The notes under the pieces are model-generated. The model was not told the DNA's origin and ran no database searches. It saw only the letters and a list, made by a program, of their open reading frames with translations. DNA of 64,000 bases from CAXPZW01 sp049594615 (GTDB taxonomy: Bacteria; Bacteroidota; Bacteroidia; Flavobacteriales_D; Sanyastnellaceae), in NCBI GenBank assembly GCA_049594615.1, contig JBMYJR010000005.1, positions 1 through 64,000 of the forward strand. Reading direction: 5' to 3'. The position numbers and the translations under genes were made by a program. Of the stretch, positions 1 to 8,391 are shown piece by piece (the first letter of the stretch is position 1; every line of letters begins with the position of its first letter).

Positions 1-2718
1 ATCATCAGCAGGCGCGATGCTCAAAGCCAACGTCATGGACTCGCAACTCAAAAAGGTGATCGCCGAGAGCAGCGGTTCAGCCACCAAATCGTACGGCTCA
101 CATCCGCACCCTTCTACCACGATTTGCTCGCAGTGCGTTTCGTAGGTCAACAGGCCGTTCGCGTCTTTACAGCAGTCGGTGTAGCACACGGTGTAGGTAC
201 CGTCTTGCTCAAAGCAGAATTCGTAGTAATCGCCGGTGGCCGAACCGATCAGGCCACCTGCAGCATCATACACTTCCCACGCATCGCAATCCAGGTCTGG
301 ATCTGGAGTGCTATCTGCAAATGCATAGCAGCAGTCGGCCATAGGATCGATCACGAAGAACGCATCCGGAGTGCAGCCGCCGCAGCCTTCGATGGTCAGT
401 GTTTGACAATAGGTTGCGTAGGTCAGGGTGCCATCGGCGTTCACGCAGCAGTCGGTGTGGCAGATTTCGTAGACGCCGTCTTGGGTGAAACAGTAGTTCC
501 AGAACTCACCGCTGTGGGCGGCAATCACGGTACCGTCGAGGGTGTCAGTGATCTCCCAAGTCGAGCAATCCAGATCTGGATCCGGCGTGGGATCGGCAAA
601 CGCGTAGCAGCAGTTTGAAGTCGGATCAATCGCAAAGGTGGGGTCAGGAGTACAACCGCAGTCCTGAGCATCCCAAATCAGGCACATGGCCAAGGTGGTA
701 AGGGTCCCGTCAGGGTTCACGCAGCAGTCCTCGTGGCAGATGGTCCAGGTGCCTGGGGTCAGGTCACACAGGGTAATGCTGGTACCGGTGTAGATATTGT
801 CGGTACCGTCGGGACCGGTGATGATCCAGCGCTCACAGCTCAAGCCCGAGGGATTGAGGTCGACAATCTCGATGCAGCAATCGTCCAAGTCAACGATTTC
901 AAACGAAGGGTCTGGGGTACACGGGCCAGTGCCGCACTCAATCACGATGTCTTTGCAGATCTGCACTTTGGACGCACCGGTAGGGTCGTCGCAGCATTCT
1001 ACGGTCAAGCACACGGTGTACACGCCGTCGGCTGCATACATGTGGGTGGGCGAAGCGAGGGTTGAGCTGTTGCCATCGCCAAAGTCCCAGGTATAGCAGA
1101 GGCTGGTGCCGGCAGCGGCAACGGTCAGGTCTTGGAAGAATACTTGGCCGCAGATGTCGGGGTCAAGAACGTAGTCCCAGTCCATGGTAAACTGGCAGTC
1201 AGGATCTTGGATGGAACCGCAAGGGTGGTCAACTTGAGCTGAGCCGATTTCAATCAGGAAACCACTTACTTCGTCTACACTGCCGGGTTGGATGAAGGTC
1301 ACGTCTTCAGAAATCCAGCTTTCGGTAAAGAACGAAATGCCGAGGGGCTCTTGTTCACAGGGGTTCTGCCCCAACAAGTCGGTTTCAATGGCCTCGAGTT
1401 CGTAAGGGTCGGTCAGGGCGTCAAAGCGGAAGGCGTTGAGCACATATCCGGTACCGTCGCCTTTGGGATGCGCCATTTCTGGGTAGAGCACGCGGGGCTG
1501 TTGGCCGGCTGAGAACGAATCGTAGATGTCCGAAGAGTTGGAGTAGCCCGATGAAGGCACCGGATAGGTGTGTTGCCAATTGATGGCGGTACCCGCAAGG
1601 TTCACGTTCAACATAAACGGGAACGAACCTGAAATGGAAATGGGGTTGCCATCAGCATCAAAGCCGCTGGCTGCGGCGTCGCGGACCAAACCGGCCACCG
1701 TCAGCGAGCCTCCGGAAGGGTCCATGTGCAAGCTGTAGCCCGCAGTGTTGGAATAGTTGCCGTTGATGAAGGTCATCGACTCGGGCAGGCGCACCAAGGC
1801 ACCTGCACTGGCATCGTACGCGCTGATAGCAAAGCAGTGGGTCTCGCTCAGGTTTACCAGTTGGTAAATGCGATCACCCGCTGGGTCGTACACCGCGCTG
1901 CTGGCAATGTTGTACTCGCCGTTGGGAGCCGTGTCGTAGTGGTAGCCTTCGTCCCAAATGAGGTTGCCGGCGTAGTCGAACTTGGCCGCGTAGGCACTCT
2001 GTCCGCCAACGCCATTCACCGAACCGCTCAGGAAAAAGCCCTGGCCGGGCAGCTCAATGCCGTTGCTGAGCAAGTCAAAATCGTTGCTGTACAGCGGAGT
2101 AGAGTCAATGAAGCGTGACCAGGTGACCGTCAGCGAGGCCTGGTCGATCATCGCGACAAAGCCCTGCTTTTGATCGGTGTCGGCAAAGCCTTGGGCCACA
2201 AAACCGGTCACCAGGTAAGCGGGGGTTGGGGTTTCAGCTGGACTCACGTGCAACACCGAGGTGTGCACCCAACCCGCAGCAATCAGCTCCAGGTAATTGG
2301 CCATGCCACCACCGTCACTCACAAAGCCGAGTACACCGGTGTTGCCCGCTGCACCTTCAAGGATGCCCCCGAAGTAGTAGTTGTTGGTGCCAGAGGCCGC
2401 AAGGGTGTTGAAGGGATCTTGGTCGATGTGGAAGGCGCGCACAGGAATGTTGTTGGCCTGCGCTTTGGCCGATTCCCACACCAAGTTGCCCGCGTCGTCC
2501 ACTTCTTGGAAGTGCGCCGCGTTTAAGCCCGCAGCGAAGAGTGTGCCCGCTTGGACGGTGTTGCCACCGGTGTACGCTTCCGCGACCGAGTTGTGGTCGT
2601 GGTTCGCGCTGGGGTACAAGAAAGAATTCTGATAAATCTGGGCGGTACAAAGGCTCGAACAACAACACCACACAAGTGCGCAGATGAGCCACGCCCGAAA
2701 CAGCGTGAAGGGTTTCAT
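1..2718 (-). CDS. Large secreted cysteine-rich PKD-repeat protein, C-terminus beyond the window
   Basis: The frame is open from an ATG at 2718 to the left edge, giving at least 906 residues with no stop, so the gene is partial. It begins with a signal peptide (MKPFTLFRAWLICALVWCCC, then SSLCTAQ). Residues of about 30-480 resemble a beta-propeller or 'hemoblobin-like' secreted region of the type common in T9SS substrates, with no recognisable catalytic motif. A PKD domain with YTWDFGDGN lies near residue 544. Three tandem modules of about 90 residues follow, starting at residues 600, 689 and 782. Each opens with CTPD or similar and carries vicinal Cys-Cys pairs (DCC, NCC) and a CHxDCCVN or CYTDCC segment. 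The sorting domain expected at the C-terminus is not visible. Role unknown; a cell-surface adhesin or structural protein is the likeliest inference. Confidence 0.85.
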   Translation of the reverse strand, partial: MKPFTLFRAWLICALVWCCCSSLCTAQIYQNSFLYPSANHDHNSVAEAYTGGNTVQAGTLFAAGLNAAHFQEVDDAGNLVWESAKAQANNIPVRAFHIDQDPFNTLAASGTNNYYFGGILEGAAGNTGVLGFVSDGGGMANYLELIAAGWVHTSVLHVSPAETPTPAYLVTGFVAQGFADTDQKQGFVAMIDQASLTVTWSRFIDSTPLYSNDFDLLSNGIELPGQGFFLSGSVNGVGGQSAYAAKFDYAGNLIWDEGYHYDTAPNGEYNIASSAVYDPAGDRIYQLVNLSETHCFAISAYDASAGALVRLPESMTFINGNYSNTAGYSLHMDPSGGSLTVAGLVRDAAASGFDADGNPISISGSFPFMLNVNLAGTAINWQHTYPVPSSGYSNSSDIYDSFSAGQQPRVLYPEMAHPKGDGTGYVLNAFRFDALTDPYELEAIETDLLGQNPCEQEPLGISFFTESWISEDVTFIQPGSVDEVSGFLIEIGSAQVDHPCGSIQDPDCQFTMDWDYVLDPDICGQVFFQDLTVAAAGTSLCYTWDFGDGNSSTLASPTHMYAADGVYTVCLTVECCDDPTGASKVQICKDIVIECGTGPCTPDPSFEIVDLDDCCIEIVDLNPSGLSCERWIITGPDGTDNIYTGTSITLCDLTPGTWTICHEDCCVNPDGTLTTLAMCLIWDAQDCGCTPDPTFAIDPTSNCCYAFADPTPDPDLDCSTWEITDTLDGTVIAAHSGEFWNYCFTQDGVYEICHTDCCVNADGTLTYATYCQTLTIEGCGGCTPDAFFVIDPMADCCYAFADSTPDPDLDCDAWEVYDAAGGLIGSATGDYYEFCFEQDGTYTVCYTDCCKDANGLLTYETHCEQIVVEGCGCEPYDLVAEPLLSAITFLSCESMTLALSIAPADD

Positions 2719-3219
2719 AATAAGGTCGGTTTGGTTGATAGTAATTGGTTGACAGAAACAAACATGGCCCGGAAGTCACATACTGGCGGGGGAGATTTTG
2801 CGTGAGGGGAGGCCGCGTTAGAATTCGGTCGGGCGTTTGAGAATTCGGAACACCGAAATGGAGTGCAAGTGGAAGTGCAAGGGGTAGGTACAACAAAAAC
2901 GCCCGGTGATCTTCCGGGCGTTTATGAGTTGTTGTTGTTGAGAGAAATCCGTGGATGCTCACCGTTAGGGAAGTGAACGTCGTCTTTCAGAGTGGCGTCG
3001 GGTTCCGTTGAGCCGTTGGCCAGAAGTGTTTAACCTTATACCAAATCGTGTCGCGTTGACAAGTCAAACATACCGCGGTACTTCCGTTCGATTTGGGGCC
3101 ATTGAGCATCTGGCTGGTTTGAATGAGTAAATGGTAAATCGAGCAGGAATTCAGGAGCGCTCGGGTGTGCAAACCTTGCAGGATTGGTAATTTCGCCGGT
3201 GACCAAATTTGTCGGCACT
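2719..3219. other. Intergenic region between two divergent genes
   Basis: These 501 bases separate the minus-strand secreted protein from the plus-strand S9 peptidase. No convincing coding frame is present. The region holds one strong GC hairpin (2897-2923), two copies of GAATTCGG near 2820-2850, and a TAATTTCG near-match to the -7 box at 3188-3195, about 25 bases before the peptidase start. An unannotated small transcript is possible. Confidence 0.6.
2895..2923 (-). terminator. Hairpin with a T-run on the minus strand
   Basis: A perfect 10-bp stem (AAACGCCCGG / CCGGGCGTTT) encloses the 7-base loop TGATCTT. On the minus strand it is followed by five T, as in a rho-independent terminator. On the plus strand only three T follow. 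No minus-strand gene is visible immediately upstream of it (2924-3219), so it either ends an unrecognised transcript or sits in a long 5' leader of the gene starting at 2718. Confidence 0.5.
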
Positions 3220-5040
3220 ATGGCTCAGGCAGTCCGTTCTTACGCGTTGGAAGACTTCTTCCGCAACCCCGAAAAATCCGGTTTTCAAATCTCTCCCGAA
3301 GGCGGCTACCTGTCCTTTATGGCCCCGTATGAAAACCGGATGAACCTGTTTGTGCGTCCATCGGCCGGGGGCGCGGCTGTGCGCATCACTTCGGTCACCG
3401 ACCGCGATTTGTCTGGGTACGCCTGGGCCAGTGAAGGCCGCTTGCTCTACCTGAAAGACAACGGCGGGGATGAGAACTTTGCCCTCTACGGCGTGGATCC
3501 CGATGGCCAAAACGACACCCCGCTTACCCTGTTTGACGAGGTCCGCACCCAACTCATCGACGACCTCGAAGGGGACGACGATCACGTGCTGGTTGGCCTC
3601 AACAAACGCGTGGCACAGGTCTTTGATCCGTACCGCTTGAACGTTCACACCGGCGAGCTCACCTTGCTTGCCGAAAACCCGGGCAACATCTCGGCATGGG
3701 TCACCGATCACGATGGCGTACTGCGCATGGCGGTCACCACCGACGGTGTCAACACCAGCCTGCTGCACCGCGCCAGCGAAAACGACGACTGGCAAGCGCT
3801 CTTCTCGCTGAACTTCAAGGAGACCCTCTCTCCCCTGTTTTTCACCTTCGACAACACCGACTTTTACGCCGCCAGTAATTTGGGGCGCGATAAGACCGCC
3901 ATCATCCGTTACAACATCGCCGACAACAAGGAAGCCGAAGTGCTTTTTGAAAGCGACCAAGCCGATGTATCCAACCTCAACTTTTCTCGCAAGCGCAAGG
4001 TGCTGACCTCCATCACCTACGCCACCGACCGCCGCAAGCGGGTGTTCCTGGACGACCACACCGAGCAACTCTACACGCGCTTGGAATCGGCCTTCCCCCA
4101 GTACGAGGTGGTGATCTCTGGCGCCAACAAGGAAGAGAACAAATTCATCATCCGCACCTACTCGGACCGCACCCTCGGCGCCTACCACTTCTACGACATG
4201 GAGGCCGACACCCTGCAGTTGATTGAAGAAGTGTCGCCTTGGCTCAACGAGGATGACCTCAGCCCCATGCAAACCGTACACTACACCTCGCGCGACGGTT
4301 TGCGCATTCAAGGTTACCTCACCCTGCCTGTCGGGCAAGGGGACGGTCCATTCCCAGTGGTGATCAACCCGCACGGCGGACCGTGGGCCCGTGATGCATG
4401 GGGCTTCAACCCAGAGGTGCAATTCCTGGCCAATCGGGGATATGCGGTACTGCAAATGAACTTCCGCGGTTCGGTAGGCTTTGGCCGCGCGTTTTGGGAG
4501 GCGAGCTTCAAACAGTGGGGCCGCACCATGCAAGACGACATCACCGACGGCGTGCACTGGCTCATCGAACAAGGCCTTGCCGATCCCAAGCGAGTGGCCA
4601 TTTACGGCGGCTCATACGGCGGGTACGCCACCTTGGCTGGCCTCTGCTTTACCCCTGACCTGTACGCCTGCGGAGTGGATTACGTAGGGGTGTCCAACCT
4701 GTTCACCTTCATGAAGACCATTCCTCCTTACTGGGAGCCCTACTTGGAAATGATGTACGAGATGGTAGGCCACCCCGAGGAGGAAAAGGACCTGATGGCC
4801 GCCGCATCCCCGGTCTTGCACGCCGATAAAATCACGGCTCCTTTGCTTGTAGCGCAGGGCGCCAAAGACCCGCGCGTGAACGTGGACGAATCGGACCAAA
4901 TGGTCGAAGCCATGCGCCAACGCGGCGTAGAGGTGGAATACCTGGTGGAGCCCGAAGAAGGCCACGGCTTCCGCAACGAGGAAAACCGCTTCAAGTTCTA
5001 CCGGGCCATGGAACGCTTCCTGGGCGAGCACTTGGCTTAA
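3220..5040 (+). CDS. S9 family prolyl oligopeptidase-type serine peptidase
   Basis: This 606-residue protein has the S9 architecture: an N-terminal beta-propeller (about residues 20-350) that gates access, and a C-terminal alpha/beta-hydrolase domain. The nucleophile is Ser465 in GGSYGGY, with Asp550 (AKDPRVN) and His582 (EEGHGF) completing the triad. The oxyanion region HGGPWARD is also present. No signal peptide is seen, so cytosolic peptide degradation is likely. The closest type is acylaminoacyl-peptidase or dipeptidyl peptidase (S9C); the exact specificity cannot be read. The ATG at 3220 was chosen over a TTG twelve codons upstream because the family N-terminus fits and a -7-like box (TAATTTCG) lies at 3188-3195. 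Confidence 0.9.
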   Translation: MAQAVRSYALEDFFRNPEKSGFQISPEGGYLSFMAPYENRMNLFVRPSAGGAAVRITSVTDRDLSGYAWASEGRLLYLKDNGGDENFALYGVDPDGQNDTPLTLFDEVRTQLIDDLEGDDDHVLVGLNKRVAQVFDPYRLNVHTGELTLLAENPGNISAWVTDHDGVLRMAVTTDGVNTSLLHRASENDDWQALFSLNFKETLSPLFFTFDNTDFYAASNLGRDKTAIIRYNIADNKEAEVLFESDQADVSNLNFSRKRKVLTSITYATDRRKRVFLDDHTEQLYTRLESAFPQYEVVISGANKEENKFIIRTYSDRTLGAYHFYDMEADTLQLIEEVSPWLNEDDLSPMQTVHYTSRDGLRIQGYLTLPVGQGDGPFPVVINPHGGPWARDAWGFNPEVQFLANRGYAVLQMNFRGSVGFGRAFWEASFKQWGRTMQDDITDGVHWLIEQGLADPKRVAIYGGSYGGYATLAGLCFTPDLYACGVDYVGVSNLFTFMKTIPPYWEPYLEMMYEMVGHPEEEKDLMAAASPVLHADKITAPLLVAQGAKDPRVNVDESDQMVEAMRQRGVEVEYLVEPEEGHGFRNEENRFKFYRAMERFLGEHLA

Positions 5041-5113
5041 AGTCGCACCACAACTCTTCTACCTGTTGGTCTCAGCGCGAGTCAGGAGTACTCAAGTGTG
5101 CATGCACGGCCAT

Positions 5114-6514
5114 TCACAACACAAGTGCAATGCCAAAAATCACCATCCCAGCTGCAAGCAAAAGCAGGGTGTAGGGTAAAATATCCCGGGCTTTGAGGCC
5201 GGTAATGCTCAGCAACGGAAGCGCCCAGAATGGCTGCAACATGTTGGTGAGCTGATCGCCATAGGCCATGGCCAAGATGCTCTTGTTGAGCGGCACACCC
5301 AGTTGCGTAGCCGATTCGATGATGATGGGCCCTTGCACGGCCCACTGCCCGCCTCCACTGGGAACAAACACATTGACCAGTCCTGCACTGAAGAAGGTGA
5401 TGAGCGGATAGCTTCCAGGCGCACCATCGGCCAGCTCCACAAAGAACGCACTGATGCCGCCGATCATGCCCGAGGACTTCATGAGTGCCAAAATGCCGAA
5501 GTACAGCGGGAATTGCACCAAAATGCCCGATGCTCCGCCAACGGCGCTGTCCAAGGCTTTGAAAAAGGACACAAACCGCCCGTGCAGCACCAAGGCCGCA
5601 CCGAGCAGTGCAGTGTTGATCCAGTTGGGATTCAACCATTTCAACGGATAAGCACCTTGATTGAGGCAGGCCTTGTACACCATCAGCCCCAACACTGCGC
5701 CTCCTACACCGATGCACAAAGCTTTGGAAAAGTCCAGCTTCTCGGCGGCGTAGCCTTCGGGTTCTGGCAAAGCGGGTTGGCTCTGTACTTCGGGGAGTGC
5801 GGTGGTTTTATTGGAACGCTTGCCCATCCAACCCATCAGCGCTGGCAGTGCAATCAACAACACCAAGGACAAGGTCAGGTTGAAGGGCGAAAACACCGTC
5901 TCAGCAAAGGTCATCGACTCGGGCAGAGCGGCCACTTGCGCCTTGGAAAGTCCGGTGCCCGTGGCCATGGTGCGGATGTTGCCCGACTCCACCACCTTGA
6001 TCAGCGAGGAGCCCGAGATGCCGCCGTGCCACACCATGAGTCCGGCGTAACCGCAGGCGCCTATGAGTGCGTAGTTCAATGCAGATCCTGCGCGGGCCGC
6101 TGCCTCCCCCACTTTGCGCGCCAACACCGCGCCCACAATCAGTCCTAGCCCCCAATTCACCCACGCCACCGAGATGGTCACCGCCGTGACTACCAATGCG
6201 GCAGTAGCCGACGAATGCGCCACCCGGCCCGAAACCAAGGAGAGCACCCGATCCACAGGTGTGCTCAGGGCCACTGCATGGCCCAGTACAAGCATGAACA
6301 TCATCTGAAATGCAAATACAATCAGCGGCGCGTTCCAAACACCGTGGTACCAATCCACCGCCAACGTGCTGGCGTAGCGTGGCAGCGAAACGTCCGCAGG
6401 AACCGTGAATAACAGGGCGCATACAAACACAAAAGCCGTCAACAAGACGGCAATTGTGAAGGGGGACGGCAGCACCGTCCGGAATGCGTATACGAACCGA
6501 TCGGCGAACTTCAC
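5114..6514 (-). CDS. atoE: Short-chain fatty acid transporter, AtoE family
   Basis: This 466-residue polytopic membrane protein has the AtoE/TIGR00366 pattern: about 12 hydrophobic segments, the NWGLGLIVGA segment, GGGQWAVQGP, and a terminal YGDQLTNMLQPFWALP motif. Family members are predicted to take up acetoacetate or butyrate-like acids across the inner membrane. The start is GTG at 6514; no ATG lies near the conserved N-terminus MKFADRFVYAFR. It begins three bases after the stop of the DUF3127 gene, so the two are almost certainly co-transcribed. The nearby electron-transfer flavoprotein genes would fit short-chain acid oxidation, but no thiolase or CoA-transferase is in the window. Confidence 0.88.
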   Translation of the reverse strand: MKFADRFVYAFRTVLPSPFTIAVLLTAFVFVCALLFTVPADVSLPRYASTLAVDWYHGVWNAPLIVFAFQMMFMLVLGHAVALSTPVDRVLSLVSGRVAHSSATAALVVTAVTISVAWVNWGLGLIVGAVLARKVGEAAARAGSALNYALIGACGYAGLMVWHGGISGSSLIKVVESGNIRTMATGTGLSKAQVAALPESMTFAETVFSPFNLTLSLVLLIALPALMGWMGKRSNKTTALPEVQSQPALPEPEGYAAEKLDFSKALCIGVGGAVLGLMVYKACLNQGAYPLKWLNPNWINTALLGAALVLHGRFVSFFKALDSAVGGASGILVQFPLYFGILALMKSSGMIGGISAFFVELADGAPGSYPLITFFSAGLVNVFVPSGGGQWAVQGPIIIESATQLGVPLNKSILAMAYGDQLTNMLQPFWALPLLSITGLKARDILPYTLLLLAAGMVIFGIALVL

Positions 6515-6517
6515 GAC

Positions 6518-6880
6518 TTAGAACGGGAGGTCGTCGTCGGCGGCTTCTTCGATGTCTACCGGCTTGATGGGAGGTAGCTCTTCGAATGAGGGTGGGCCTT
6601 CAACCGCAGCGTTTTGGCCTTGGGCCACGCCTTCGATTTTCCAAGCCACCAGGTTCACGTAGTACTTGCCTTGCCACTCGCTGCCGCGCAAGTCAAAGTG
6701 CACCACGAGCTCGTCGCCAGGGTTTTTCCCTTCGATGAGTTTGGTGCGGTCCTTCAGCAGTTCAAACTTGAGGTCCTGTGGGTATTGCTCTTGGGTGGTG
6801 ATGACGAATTCACGCTTGGTGAAGCCACTGTCGAAGCGTTGCTCGTCCATGATGAGCTTGATCTTTCCGCGGATGTCCAT
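6518..6880 (-). CDS. DUF3127 domain protein (OB-fold, SSB-like)
   Basis: A 120-residue protein with the DUF3127 core (KREFVITTQEQYPQ, FELLKDRTKLI, VVHFDLRGSEWQGKYYVNL) and an acidic tail ending DDDLPF. The acidic, phenylalanine-ended tail resembles the protein-interaction tip of bacterial single-stranded DNA-binding proteins. A nucleic-acid-binding role is therefore plausible but is inference. The ATG at 6880 was chosen because the homology begins there; the upstream in-frame stretch is proline- and arginine-rich and lies in intergenic sequence. It sits between the flavin reductase and atoE. Confidence 0.8.
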   Translation of the reverse strand: MDIRGKIKLIMDEQRFDSGFTKREFVITTQEQYPQDLKFELLKDRTKLIEGKNPGDELVVHFDLRGSEWQGKYYVNLVAWKIEGVAQGQNAAVEGPPSFEELPPIKPVDIEEAADDDLPF

Positions 6881-6960
6881 GGGGAGGGGGTTCTTAGTAT
6901 TGGAAGACCGAAGATACGGTGGAATGCGCCGGGGGACAATGCAGTTTATCCACGGCTTAT

Positions 6961-7857
6961 TCACCCATTGTTAAACGCCAGCAGCGTCATCCACGCCTCG
7001 TCGACCTTGCCCTCGGCGAGCAAGTCCTTGGCGCGTTGATGCAAGGTTTGTTCAAGCTTGGCGGGCTCATCTTCGAGGTCCATGAACACCTCCGAGAGGT
7101 CGATCAGTTTGTACTCGTTGACGTCGGTCTCGTTGGGCAATTCTTCCACATTGCCCAGTTGGCCCAAGTCGTTGCCAGAAAGGATGTGACTGGAACGGAT
7201 GTCTTCGGGAATCTGATCCAACCCAATGCCAATGGTGGTGATGGGCTTGGTGACCTCAAACATGGTCTCGGCGTTGGCGCGGGTATACCAGTTGGCGCCG
7301 TTGCGGGCCACTGCATCCAACTTGATGGGGTCAAGTTTGCCCTCTGGGGTGAGCAGGTCGTCGTGGATGTGGAAGCGCTGTACTTCAGCAATCACCAATT
7401 GACCCGCGCCGCCATGGTCGCCCAAAGAAATGACCTCACGCACGGTGCATTCAAACTGCGCGGGTGACTCCTTCACACGGAAAGGCTTGATGGTTTCGGA
7501 AGCCACCGGTGTGAAGCCGGCCTTTTCAAACTCATTCACATCTGGAGCATACGGGCTCGAAGCCAACGACATCTGGTGCACCATGGGGTAGTTCACGATG
7601 TTGATCACCACCTCGGGCACCTCCAGCACGTTGTTGAGGGTGTCTTTGGTTTTACCGGTGCGGCCACTGCGTGCAGGGCTGAAAATCATCACCGGCGGGC
7701 GCGAAGAAAACACGTTGAAAAAGCTGAACGGCGCCAGGTTGGGGTTGCCCTCCTTGTCTACGGTCGAAGCAAACGCAATGGGACGTGGAGATACGGCGGT
7801 CAACAAAAAGCCGTGCACCTCCGGGATGCTCATCTCGCTAGGGGTGAACGATGCCAT
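6961..7857 (-). CDS. Flavin reductase family (FMN-binding split barrel) protein
   Basis: A 298-residue protein whose first ~200 residues match the flavin reductase-like split barrel: SPRPIAFASTVD, then NLAPFSFFNVFSSRPP, and SGRTGKTKDT. Such proteins bind FMN and often transfer electrons from NAD(P)H. The C-terminal ~90 residues are less conserved and acidic. The ATG at 7857 lies one base before the end of the purE stop codon region, with purE ending at 7859, so translation is probably coupled. Substrate unknown. Confidence 0.82.
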   Translation of the reverse strand: MASFTPSEMSIPEVHGFLLTAVSPRPIAFASTVDKEGNPNLAPFSFFNVFSSRPPVMIFSPARSGRTGKTKDTLNNVLEVPEVVINIVNYPMVHQMSLASSPYAPDVNEFEKAGFTPVASETIKPFRVKESPAQFECTVREVISLGDHGGAGQLVIAEVQRFHIHDDLLTPEGKLDPIKLDAVARNGANWYTRANAETMFEVTKPITTIGIGLDQIPEDIRSSHILSGNDLGQLGNVEELPNETDVNEYKLIDLSEVFMDLEDEPAKLEQTLHQRAKDLLAEGKVDEAWMTLLAFNNG

Positions 7858-7858
7858 G

Positions 7859-8347
7859 TTATGCCTTTTCGACGTCCGCAATCGAGTCCATCACCTTGGA
7901 CTTGAGCCCTTCCTTGTAGGCCGCCACGCGGCCACGTACACCCGGGTCAGAGGCGCCGATGATTTGCGCAGCGAGGATGCCGGCATTTTTACCGCCGTCC
8001 AAGGCCACAGTAGCTACAGGCACGCCGCCAGGCATTTGCAGGATGCTGAGCACGCTGTCCCACCCGTCGATCGAGTTGCTGCTCTTGACCGGCACCCCGA
8101 TCACCGGGAGCGGGGTCAACGAAGCAGTCATGCCCGGCAAGTGCGCAGCGCCGCCGGCACCTGCAATGATCACACGCACGCCACGGTCGGCGGCGGTGGT
8201 GGCGTATTCAAACATGCGTTCGGGTGTGCGGTGTGCACTCACCACGGTCATTTCTACCGAAACACCGAGTTCACGCAGCACATCTGCTGCCGGTTGCATC
8301 ACGGGCAAGTCCGACTTGGAACCCATGATAATGCCTACGTCTGCCAT
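7859..8347 (-). CDS. purE: 5-(carboxyamino)imidazole ribonucleotide mutase PurE
   Basis: This 162-residue protein is full length for class I PurE, which converts N5-CAIR to CAIR in purine synthesis. Hallmarks are GIIMGSKSDLPVM at the start, the catalytic SAHRTPERM segment, AGAGGAAHLPGM, and GWDSVLSILQMPGGVPVATVA. Its partner PurK is not in the window. A -7-like TACCTTCG lies about 15-22 bases upstream, so this gene may have its own promoter. It follows nupC with a 44-base gap. Confidence 0.95.
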   Translation of the reverse strand: MADVGIIMGSKSDLPVMQPAADVLRELGVSVEMTVVSAHRTPERMFEYATTAADRGVRVIIAGAGGAAHLPGMTASLTPLPVIGVPVKSSNSIDGWDSVLSILQMPGGVPVATVALDGGKNAGILAAQIIGASDPGVRGRVAAYKEGLKSKVMDSIADVEKA

Positions 8348-8391
8348 AGCTTAGATTTTCAGAGCGAAGGTAGCGGGTTTGCGGGACGCAA

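Noticed and set aside
124..618. Open frames on the plus strand over the large secreted protein (for example 124-618 and 1726-2118).
   Set aside because: They are antisense to a repeat-rich reading frame with clear domain homology and lack any family match.
3151..4572. A long open frame on the minus strand inside the S9 peptidase gene.
   Set aside because: It lies antisense to a well-conserved peptidase with an intact triad, and its sequence is a compositional shadow in a GC-rich genome.
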